DNA from: Cheiracanthium punctorium
Lineage: Eukaryota > Arthropoda > Arachnida > Araneae > Cheiracanthiidae
Assembly: GCA_038373885.1 (NCBI GenBank)
Contig: JAWZYV010019464.1
Span: forward strand, 186,001-250,000
Direction of reading: 5' to 3'
DNA: 64,000 bases
The position numbers were made by a program, and so were the translations under genes. Of this stretch, positions 38,701-50,700 are shown in pieces; position 1 is the stretch's first letter; each line of letters begins with the position of its first letter. The notes below the pieces were generated by a model. It saw nothing but the letters and a program-made list of their open reading frames with translations. It was not told where the DNA came from and searched no databases.

Positions 38701-41700
38701 AAAATAGGATCTTTTGCATTAATTTATTTTCCTCAATTGAGGCGGTAGCCTCTCTGCCCCCCCCCCCCCCCCCATAATTCGTCCTTGTTTTGTGATGCGG
38801 CAGATATCAAGTCTAAAGTCAAATTCTTCGACACTCACACATTCGTTTTAACATGGCATCAAATGCAGTTGTGACCTTTTGGCGTAAATTTCGTCTTTGG
38901 CACGAACACGCGATCTTTTATGTAACCCCATAAAAAAAATCGTCTGGAATTATGTCCAGAGAGCGAGGTGGCCTTGGAGGAAGGTGATTGTCGTCGGCAG
39001 AACCTCGTCCAATCTAGAGGTGGGGAAAACCGTTATTTTCAAAGAACAGTTGTTCACCGTTCCCGTTCTTTTTTAAAGAACAGTTCTTTTTCCTGTTCTT
39101 TTGAGAACAGGTTCTTTGATTTTTGGTAGCTTTATTATGACTATTTTATTCAATTTAAAAATGAAAATATATGTCTTTTTAACATGTACTATACTTTAGT
39201 GCAATTGTAAAACCCGCAGTGGTCTGGGCACTAAACTCCGTTCCCATAAGAACACGAAAAGTGAAGCAGCATCCGGATTGGCCATTGCTTGGAAGGGTCA
39301 ACGTCCTCTCGGCTCGACTGCTGTGGGACCGTGTGCCTTAATGGGAGCTGGTGCACGTAAAATCCGTCGTGGCTTCAATATCCTCCAAATTGTTAAACGA
39401 TACCTCTGGGGGTGCCGATTTCAGGGGGTGGGTCCCTCCTCTGGAATTGGTTCAAAATTAGGGGACCCCAAGCTGAGTCGGAGTTCCTCCCACTGGGACT
39501 CATTAAAATGGAAGCAGTCCCTTCCGCCCATCGCCTGCCTATTTGAGGGATCTGGCACCGCCCCGCGGGTTGGCATTAGCAACATTAGCAACAACAACAA
39601 CAATTGTAAAATGTTTTTAAAAAAAACTTTGCAACCAACATTCTGGCTTTCTTCAATCAAGTATGTTAACAGTAATTTTTTGTAAAAATATTTTAACCCA
39701 TTTGTGCCCATATATGTTTGCGACTTTCTTCTATTTTTGCCAATACCAGCAATAATAGCTAAATTTCTGATGTCAACTTCTTGGACAAGGGATGATTTCT
39801 TTAAAAATCATTATGTATAAAAATTGAAATGTCAGCATCCTACTGGGTCATGTTAAAATATTTTGTGGAGTTGAGGTTCAATGCTTGTGAATAAAGGCTA
39901 GGAAAAATAAATAACGTTTTCGTCTGATAGCGAAAATTCCGTCCCAAGAAAGGGACGTTAGGCATAAATGGGTTAATTATATTAACGTTCTATAATATAC
40001 TGTTAAATATGCACATCTTTTTAAAATCAAAATTTTTTCCTATGCTTTTTATTTACTTTTGTTATCCTTACTCATAGCACGTATGTAAAAATAAATGGAA
40101 AAACTGAAATTCTAGAGAGAATTATTTAGGCCAGGCTTAATTTTCGATTACTTACCTGAGTAATACAATATTGCTTACATTAGTAAACAATATTTGATTC
40201 TGAAAGCTCCTAAAATGACATAATATTCATAACTGTTTGATTAGACTTGTCGGTATTTTAATTAAATATAATGAAACACTATAGAAGAGCTAAAGAATTA
40301 GTATACTTCTTCTGTGTCGCTTTCATTAATTTAAAATCCGTATTTATTAAAAGACAATATTACAAAATCTTCATTTTTTAAACATTAATTTACTTGATCT
40401 GAATATAAATTTAAGTACAGTAATGGCTGATTCAATATACACGATATAGATATATGATTGTATATACTTCATACACAGCATGATAAACAATATTAGATTC
40501 ACTTAAAAAATATAAATTACAAATTTTTGTTCATTTTTGACTGGATTAATTTATTTAGATAATTGTTATCAATAGTTACAAGACATAAAAATGATCCAAC
40601 CACAGAAGTGTTTATTCAACGATTCGATGAACAATAGTCCAAGATGCTAATGCAATAGTTAAATCTAAACTAAGAGAAAAATCAATTCCAATGAAACACC
40701 AGTTTTGTTTTTGTTTTTTCTGATTCAGTACTACTACAGCAGACCGCTAAAGCTGATAATCTGCGATGAATTCCCCCCCCCTTTCCTAGTCTTATTCCCA
40801 GTCCACACCATAAATTTCATGATAAAGCGAACGGAAGGTGCAATTTTCACCACCCCCACTTTGGAATACATTCGGGAAAGCTTCCACCCTATAGTCAAAG
40901 TCGTAACCCTTGGAGGAGCGGAAGGGGGGAGGGGGGTTGTAGGACCGCTGGAGAGGGAGTACCCCCTTCAAGGCCGTACCCAGGGGTCTGGTCCACCACA
41001 CCCCCGAAATTTAAACTTTTGTTAACAAACTAATAAAGATGAAGTCTTTGTGAAAATCTCAACCTTTCTTTCGTTTGGTCCCCCTCCGAAATTTTTGTCT
41101 GGATAAATTTTTTTCTGGATTCGGCTCTGACCCCTTGTACCCGAGGAGGTGAATGAGGAAGTCTGCTCCCCCCCCCCAATTTAAAATGTTTTTAACAAAA
41201 TAATACTGATGAAATCGTTTTATGGAAAATTCACTCTTTTCCGCCGTTCGGTCCGCCTCTTTACCTTAAAAAAATTTTATTGTTCCAGGTCTAGCTCCAA
41301 AAGCTTATGGATCCGGTTCGAATAATAATAATAATAATAATAATAAAAACATTCATTCTTTGGCTGCGACTACAAATAAAAATATATGTCTCGAGCTCCA
41401 GCTTAAAACATATGGCTTTGGTTCCAACGACAAACATTTTTAGCTCTAAAGTTTAGACTCTAACTCAAAATATTAAATAAATCCATCTCAAGTTTAAAAA
41501 AAATCATTGTGTAACCTTCAGGTTAAAAACATACGGCATGGGCCTGCACATTTCCAATGGGGGAGCCCACAAAAGAGTCGATACAGTCTTAGAGCTTAAA
41601 AAGAAAAAAAGAGTAAAGTTTCAGCTTAAAAAGTAGATGCTCCAGCTTAAAAATTAAAGACTCTGTTTAAAAAGCTGTAAGTATCAGGCTCCAGATTAAA

Positions 41701-44700
41701 AATAATACGCGTGTATAAATAAGTCGATTGCTTCGACTACGATTTAAGAAAATGAATACGACTTTGGCATATAAAATTACATGGCTCCGAAAATCCAGAT
41801 TAAATGGCTTCCGACCAGGGCCATACCTAGAAAATAATTTCGGGGTCGGGGAGCATGGTATATCGGGATAAAATTTTCAGGATATATCCCCCACACCCAA
41901 TTTCCGTCTAATTTAGCAAGATTAATTTTTTTATTATTGCGCAAACATTTCGTTCATTTATACATCACTGCATTTCATACCCCTCACCATGGGCGCCGGC
42001 AGAATAATTCCCAGGGGGGGGGGCAAAGACTACTTCAACTTATAGTTACCATGTTGGAAAGAGCAAAAAAACAAAGGATAACACTGCATACAAAAATCCA
42101 GGGGGGAGGGGGCATTGTCACCCTTGCCCTATGCTGCCGGCGCCCATGCCCCTCACCATCCCCACACAGAAAAATTTTTCTGGCTACGTCCCTGTATAAA
42201 TACACCATGTACATATAATGTAATAACTTTGGGCGAGCGGCGTCCGAACTCATAGGACTCCCCCCGTCTAAGTACGGCCTTGCTTCTGACTCCAAGTCTA
42301 CAACTTTGACCCTAGCTCAGAACTTAATTAAAGCAAAAGAACAGGGAACAGACCAATGAAAGAACACCTTTCACCGAAAAACAGTTCGTTTAACCTGTTC
42401 AGCAAGAGAACGCCTTTTACTCCGTTCCCGTAAAGAACACCTTAGCTCTCCGTTCCGAAAAAGAACACCAGCTCAGGAAAAGAACGCTGAACTAGGTGTT
42501 CCCGCTCACTGATCGGAGAACTCCTCCAGCCGTGAACAAAGAACTTGTTCTTTTTCAGCCAATAGGAGAGAGCTGCTCCGGAACAGGTTCTTTTTCAGCC
42601 AATAAGAGATGGCTAAGAGCGTATGAAGCGAAGGCGCGTTTTATATGGAGATAATGTAATGCTTATATTATTGTTTGACGTTGATAAAATATTTTTTTTC
42701 GATTTGTTTGTGTTTCAGACTATCATTTTCTTTATTATTGAATTCTTTTCTTTGATTGAAATTGAGTCGTTTGGCTGGAATAACAAAAATTGACGAATTG
42801 TTTTCCTGTGAGTGCATTTCGTATTGAACATATAAGAAAGCTTCTTACTCTCTGCCCGGGTCCACTTTAAAATTATGGTAGGTTGGGTTAAAAGTTCTAT
42901 CCCCCCCCCTCAGATAATCATCTTCGTTATCATTATTTCTCAAAATAACTAAGATTCCACAATTAGAATTTGATAAAGCTAAAATTGTGAACTTCTGTCC
43001 CCACCATCAGATACGTAGCCAATGTGGAGGAGGGGGGTCTGCCCCCCCCAGAATCTAAATTTTTCTTAGCAAAAAAATATTAATCGTGCCTTTCAATGAG
43101 AAATTTCACCTTTAAGGCATTTTCCAAAATTTCTCTTTTCAACACGCTTGCCTGCCATAAAATTTTGAAGCGTCGGACCTTAATGAACTGAGAACATCTT
43201 TTTGCCGTGATCACTGAACAGGGTGTTCCCGTTCTTTCTTGAGAACAGGTTCAAAAAGAACAGTGTGTTCGTTCTTTCCCCATCTCTAGTCCAATCCAAC
43301 GACGAGGAAGCCCTACGCTATTTGCGAAACAAAGCTTGCAATGGTTCTTTCTTGGAGAAAACTTTACTGGAGTAAGAAACGTTGCAAGTTTTGTCTTCTT
43401 GGAGAATAGAGTAACTGCCCTCCCCCCCCCACCCCCACCCCCGACAAAATTGCATTAATCTGTCGCTGTCACGAAAGGTTCACATATTGGACTTTTGTGA
43501 AATAAAGCTTGTAACATTTCTTACTACAACAAAGTCAACTTCGTTGCTGTATTCGTAATATATATATTTTTACAAGCCTACCAAATCCGAGAGGGAATTG
43601 TGACATACCCTGTATATATATATATATATATATATAAGACTTTCATTTTCGTGATGTTTATATGGAGAGCTTCGTAGGAAATCTAAAATGTACGTACTTC
43701 CTCCCCCTTGTTCTGTCAAGGAAACATGCTTACGATAAGAATGAACTTGATGAGAATGGCTTGATACGCAGAATACGGCCTTATCGAAAGAGAAAATCAT
43801 CGAAAGAGAAGTTCCTCCTTACCTTTCTGCTGTTTGGTAGATATTTCTTGTTTATCCAACTTGCTGTGCGTAGTTCCTCGTTTATTTTTCGTGAATAAAA
43901 AAAAACAACTTTCAATTCTTTGAACGTCGTTTGGAATTGTGCTATAGATATTCATGACTAGCTGTGTCCCTCGGTTTTACCTTCTTTAAATTTGGATTAT
44001 GTTACATGTATCGGAAAATAGTGTTCTTTTTAATGCCAATATTTTCCCTGCAAAAACTACTGAGGCTAATAATACTAAATTTGGTGCGTGTGTGAGTTTT
44101 TTAGCGTAGGTGCTGGATTGAAGAGCATTTTCTAAAATTCGTAACTTATAGGAGACCAAAATGTTCTTCTCACATATCCTGCTGTGATTCCAAAGAAGAA
44201 AAGAGTTAGCCATAAAATTCTTGCCCTAAAGTACAACACTCACGAATACTTAAAAATAGATTTAAGAATATTTCGAATGGAATTCTCCAAGAAGGGCAAA
44301 TTTGGAAATAGGAGAAGGGTGGTCATTTTCATTGAAAGATAAAAAAAAAATATTATGTATAAAATTTTCGATTTAAGATTTAACAAATAGTCCTATAGGG
44401 TCCTATAGGAGTCCTATAGGAATAGCTTGTTTGTAATTAGGGAAGTACAAGGTCTTTGTTTGTAATTAGTACAGTGCATGACTAATTATTTTAGGGATTT
44501 GATCTTTAATTAAATCCGAATTTTTATGTAAAGTAAAACTGTTTCAAAGTTGTAGTAGATAATCTTACGAAAAAAGCGCAAAAGTTGGCAGCTGTGTCTA
44601 TGAGGAAGTCATACGTGTCGACGTTCAGAGCCACCTATCGATTTCCGCCCATTTTTTCCCAAGTAATTATATTTCTTACGATGTTGTCTACCTCCCATCG

Positions 44701-47700
44701 AAGTTTGTACACGAAGTTCCGGGACACTCTGTATAATTTCAGATACATTAAACCAAACTCAAATGACTCCTTTATTAACTTAATATTTGTTTTAAAAGAG
44801 GTACTTTTGAAGTCTTTTTCAATGGAAATCTGTCTTTAACCCTTTGATGCGCAACCCTTTCCCAATGCTGAAAAAAGGGCAGCCGTTGGCATCGCTCGAC
44901 TTAACGACCAGCAAGAAGGCGGACGATCGAAACGTTCATCGCGTGCCACAGATCTAGAGACCCTTTTTGACGCAGCCGGCTGTGCGGCACAGTTCGCTGT
45001 TGTCAAAAAAGGGTCTCTAGATCTGTAGCACGCGATAAACGCTTCGATCGTCCGCACTCTTGCTGGTCGTTAAGGCGAGCGATGGCAACGGCTGCCCTTT
45101 TTTCAGCATTGGGCAATGTGTCCAGCTGTTCTCTCATTCTTCCATTTTTCGGCAGATGTGAGTGCTGTTAAAAATAATCGTGATAATTTTTTGACGGGAA
45201 ATGACGTGCTCAAAAGTAAAGGATTCTCGTGGAGCTATGTCACCCGCAACTATTTTAATAGAAATCCAATCTATTCTTCGTGACTGGCAACAGTCAAAAC
45301 GTCAGAGTTTGGTGTTCCCAGAGTGGGAACACTGCGGGTTAAAGAGTTAAATTAAATACTTCAATCCATTTTAGTTCCTAATGAGATAGGCTTTACATCT
45401 ATATTTAAGTTACACTGTAAACTTCTACTGTTCTGGCAAAGAGACTGAAGAGTGATGTCTCGTTTTAGTAACTATTTTACATAGAAATTAATATACTGTA
45501 GGTTGCCCAGTGGATTTGTACGGAAAAGACTGCGACCAAGAATGTCCGCCTTGTTACAACGGGGGAATATGCCACGACACGTGGGGAGTTTGTGTGTGTC
45601 CAGCCGGATTTACGGGACCTAACTGCGAAATCGGTGAGTATATGAGCATTTATTGAGGATTCTCGGAGTGTATTCAGGTTTTAGGCAACGCCCCCTAGAG
45701 AGGAAAGCCGCGGCGCGATTGGGTTTCTCCGCGGGAGAGAGGAGAAACCCAATGGAAACGCTTTGCTTTACCTACTCGGTGTGACGTCACAAGTAAGCGC
45801 CGCGGCTTTCCTCTCTAGGGGGCGTTGGTTTAGGCAGGGATGACGTCATAAACTATCCTTTATTCTCTTTCCTCTGAACAGCAGACGCGAGGCAAAAAAA
45901 TTTTTGGAAAAGGTTTACTGTTCAACACTGCATTGTTGTTCCAGAATAAAGGCGTCTTCTCACTTTAGGCACCTCGAAATAGGCTATTTTCGCGATTTTT
46001 TTTCGAGGATTTTTGTAAACATTTATGGGATAAAATGGATCCTATATAATAAACACATCTTTCAAGTACAAGAAATTTTTTTTTTTTTTTTTTTTGAACA
46101 ATTATAATAAAACAGTAGCATCGAAAAACCCGTGTAGAAATGTAATATTCGTGGCTTGTTGATTCTATCTCCGAGACAGGTCATCTGAAACAAAAAATAA
46201 AACAGTTTTAAATTCAGTATGTCAGTGGCTATAGCGCATATCATCCGATTTTTGATATTCGCGAAAATAACAAAATGGCGCACGTTATTCGAAAAAGTAA
46301 AAAAAAAAACGCGTTTTTTTGCAGTTTTTTGTATAAAAAAAACTTCAAATCAAAAATTCACAAATCTGATGATATGCGCTATAGCCATAACTATGAAGAA
46401 TATGTCATTCAAATTTCATGACAATCGGCCGGATAGTTTCCGAAATTTCATCAACAAGGCACTGAAAAACCTTGTTTTGAGATAAACGCGTTTAAAGTTT
46501 TGGTTGCAGAAAAATCATGAAAAAACCTTACCTCGGGTTAATCAGCGATGCCTGCTCCATACAATGGACCTTCCGATTCTTCGTAGAAGTTGTGCTCGTC
46601 CAAAATAGCTTCCCTTCGTCCCGACCTTTTGAAGCGTTAGAGCTGCGGCGGTTCCCTACGCGTACGCGATCACTGTCGCGTTTCTCGGCGTATTGAGTGG
46701 CGATAGGGCCAAGTTTGACACCCATCACCTCCAAAATTTTTAAAACAGGTTGTAGCCCTTCGTTATAAATGCATGCTTCTGTTTCACAAGCCATTTCCAC
46801 GGTTTTTCTTCCCGTAAAAACGTGTTTCGGTGCCATTGCCCAGACACAGCTGTTGAAACACTCGTTGTTATTTGGGGTATTTCCTCCGATCTTTATGAAA
46901 TTTTGATATAACATTTTTGATGATATGTACTTTCAAAATTTAGAAAAAAATTCGATTTTTTTAAATTTTCAAAGTGAGAAGACGCCTAAAGCTCCCTTTT
47001 CCCAAGAGTTTTGGGTTAAATAAACCTGTTACTGCAATTCACCTCTAGAGGCCAAGGGCGGTACATTGGTTTTAGTTTTAAATTTTAATTGGCTTTGTAT
47101 CACAGTTTAACCTGTGCATTGAGTAAACAGAATCTAAATGACATTAAAAAATGGTTCTGGCGGGGAGTTCGTGCATTGTTACCAGGCAACTGAAAACTCG
47201 TAGCTACAGTATCTGAGAATTTATTCTTTTTAAAATAGAATGCTGTTTCTTTAAACTAAATGGAGATATTTAACAAAGACAAATAAAATTACAATTTATT
47301 TAAATTATTATGGACAGAATCACTATCTTTTAATGCATATAACGAATTACAGAACTGATTTGAGAGCTGCGACTTAATTCGCCTGTGTTTAGTGAAATCT
47401 AGTGCCTCTATAAATGCAGGCCTGCAAAAACTTTCATTTTTGAGTACAGAAAGAATTTTCAAACATCCTTGACCCGGCATAACTAGTGCTCATTTTAGCA
47501 CTTTCAAAAGAAAGTACTAGTTCGATGAACTAATACTGGTTTTTAAGAAGATAATTGCCTTGTTTTCTTTAGAAAAATGTTTGGTTTTATACAAACAATA
47601 CAATAGCAATAAAAAGTAAAATGCTATTCTATAGAAAAGTGTCCACAGGGCGATTGCTATGACTTTTTTTAGGAGGTGTGGGTGGAGAGGTCATTAAACT

Positions 47701-50700
47701 TCGAAGTAAAATATCGGTTTTTACAAATTTACCAGAAATATAAATTATGTCTTTTTTTTGGCAATAGTTTGTAATTTTGCGAAACCTACTAGTTTCTGAT
47801 TGAATGAAAAGGAAGATTTACAAGCTTTCCAACTAGTTTTAAAATTCTTTCAAGTCTACTATAAAAAAGGAATACAAGATCGTGTTTGTTAAAAAAGGGA
47901 AAAATCAAGCTTAATGATATTACTTATTAAGTTAAAAGTTTGCGAAGTCAGCAGAAATAAAAAGTTATTAGAGTTTTATTAGAAAAAGTTACCAAGTTTG
48001 TAAACTAGGTTTTTAATTTTGCCAAGTGTAACAGAATGTGCCAAGATTAGCCTCTTCCCTCTTAGCAAGGGCCCTGAATCTCTAAGATTCCACTTAATAT
48101 AACACTTGTTTCCATACATAATATAGGAAACCAAAAACTTTAATGACTTTTAAAAAAAGTAGTTATTACAATTAAATACTGTAATAACTGCCAAAAATTT
48201 AAACACTAAATGAAGAATTCTATATGTAAGGAGATTATTCTGAAAAGTATTCACGTGAAATTAAAAATTATAATAATCTTTTTAAATTTTTTTTAAAAGA
48301 ATATCAATATTATCGATATTTACTTTGAAAAGAGCTTCGTATGTACAATACTTTTGGCAAGAAAATGGATTAAATTAATCAGTTTTCAGTTCAGTCTGAC
48401 GAACTGTCAGATGAAGAATCGTGCTTTGGATGACTACAGAAATATCCTGGAATTTATGTAATTTTTTTTTAATGCATTTCATGTAGCTTGCGGTGGCAAC
48501 CATTTTGGAGCGGAATGTTCCAAATTCTGTTCTCCTCCGCAGAACAACAGCAACACTGACGAGCTGTGCGCTTCTCATCTCTTCTGCAAGCCAGATCCCT
48601 ACGGTTGTTCCTGCGCTCCAGGCTTCAAGGGTTCGAGCTGCATGGAACGTAAGTATGATGAAGGTGTTGAAACTGTGATGAGTTATCCATTGGTTAAATT
48701 TTAGGATTAACGATAATTATAATAATATCGTGATTAAATAACACCGGTCACCAAAAAAAAAATTTTTTTTTTTTTTTTTTTGGGGGGGGGGGGGTTCTGT
48801 TCTCATGCTTAAATTCTGATTCTAGGCATTGAAAAACACCTAAATTTTCATTTTTAGTTCTTAAAGTTTGCTTTTGTCTGGTTTACGTCGATAAGTATAT
48901 TTTAAGTTATTTCATAAACGAAAGATGGCAGCACTTTGATGAACCCGAAAGTAAGCTGTATTATTATTTGTAACTCTGTAGTACTGCTTGTAGTATTATT
49001 TGTAATATTATTATTTGTTTGTATTATTATTTGATCATACGAATATAAAAGAAATACGAAAAATATTCACTTTTAGACATTAATTTCTTATTATTTTACA
49101 ATCAAATGTTATTGCTTATTACAAATCTTGAATAAAGAAGACTTATATATCCAGCAAAAACTTTTCTGATCATAATTTAGAGTGGAATTATAAGAAAAAT
49201 ATAAAAATCAGTGATTTTTTCCAAAAAATTGAAAAATTGCTTTAATTTCTACAAAAGCAAACTTTCATTAAAGAAAAAAACATTTTCCTTAGTTTTGGCG
49301 TAGGGGAAACTAAAATTTAACATGTAGAAGTCAGACCCAAAAATCGTATTGACCGGTGTAATCATATATAATTCCTGAAATGTCCAAATTGAGTAATTTA
49401 AATTACTAATTTAAGAGCAAGGAAATTTGGTAACTTCAACAGCCCTTAGAAACCACAGCTAAGATTCCCAATCATCTGAGTCCGATCCTGTATTTATAGG
49501 AAAAATTGGATTTGGATTCAGAAAAAAATAAATGATTATTTTCTTTTTCTTATATTTATTTTTATTATAAGTGGTATTTTAATTCGTTGCTTATTTAAAA
49601 ATGTTTATATGTTTTCTAACATATGCATGTTGCGAGTATAGTTTTATTTTAACGTTGGATAACGTTCTTCCATAGTGGTCTTATATAAAGCAAAAAAAAT
49701 TTTAACGTCTTTGTAAGTTTTAATATGATATCGTTTGAAAACTACTGTGCGAAATATCCAAATTAACTCCCTCAATCAACCGGGGTATCTTTTACGGCAG
49801 TTAAAATGTGACGTCATAAATTTAAAAAAAATGAGTGAAGTGTGCAAACTCTGCAACTACATTCTGTTACAATTAAAGCGATTCTAAACAACTCCTCGAG
49901 ATTACACAGTTTGATGTTGGAGGATTTATAAGATATCCATGTATCTCTATATTGGATACATATTGCATTATTTTAGTAGGATACATATTGTATTATTTTA
50001 GTTTGTATAGAAAAGTGTTATTTAATCTCTAAATAGCCCATGAGGAAATTGATTGATTTGGTGCCCTTTTTATATGGGATTTTGAAGCTAGTACAATGTA
50101 AGAGCACTGAAAAAAAATCTTTTTGAGTCATGATTCAAGATAATTGATTTATGCACTCGCTTGCTGATAGATTGTGAGCCTGGATGGTACGGGGCCGACT
50201 GCAAACAGCCTTGCCATTGCGCCTATGGCATCAGCTCCTGCAACAGAATAACCGGCGCGTGCAGTGGTGGATGCGCCAAAGGTTGGAGAGGCTTGTCCTG
50301 CCAAATAGAAGGTAAGGCGAATGTTTATGTTTCAGAAAAAAATATTTATTACGATAATTTTAATGCGAGAAGAACAGTTTAGAACAGCGTTCCTTGTTGT
50401 CTCTATTTTTAAATCCGTGACTACTTTTAAGTCAGAATTTTATACCCTTGTTTACTTCAAATTCGAGTTCAAGGGAAGCTTTTATTAATACTAAATAACT
50501 CATATAGATTAGACTTATTAGTTTATGCTTTGTAACTTTTAGTTAATCTCTACTTTTATAAAAGATATAACTACATACCATTATAAAAGAAAATGTCTGT
50601 GTGTCTGTCTTCGGTGTTACGGACAAACGGCTACACCTAGAAACTCCAAATTTAGTACTCAGGATGTTCTAAACAGAAAGTTATGCACCCCGAAGCGATT

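Larger units (their letters stand above)
39015..43288. mobile_element. Non-autonomous hAT element, 4.27 kb
   Basis: The ends TAGAGGTGGGGAAA and TTTCCCCATCTCTA are flanked by the exact 8-bp duplication GTCCAATC (39007-39014 and 43289-43296). Subterminal AAAGAACAG and CTGTTCTTT motifs crowd both ends. No transposase frame was found. It hosts a SINE, a piggyBac MITE and a two-layer MITE. Confidence 0.85.
38594..43480 (-). mobile_element. Tc1/mariner-like element split by a hAT
   Basis: The ends AACCTTTCGTGACAGCGAC and its inverted match at 43462-43480 continue into GATTAATG and AATTTTG. The outer element would be about 0.6 kb without the hAT (39015-43288). Its minus strand has transposase remnants on both sides of the insertion. 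Confidence 0.78.

Noticed and set aside
39278..39711. Opposed frames of 135 and 96 codons
   Set aside because: Both lie in SINE family 2; no protein similarity.
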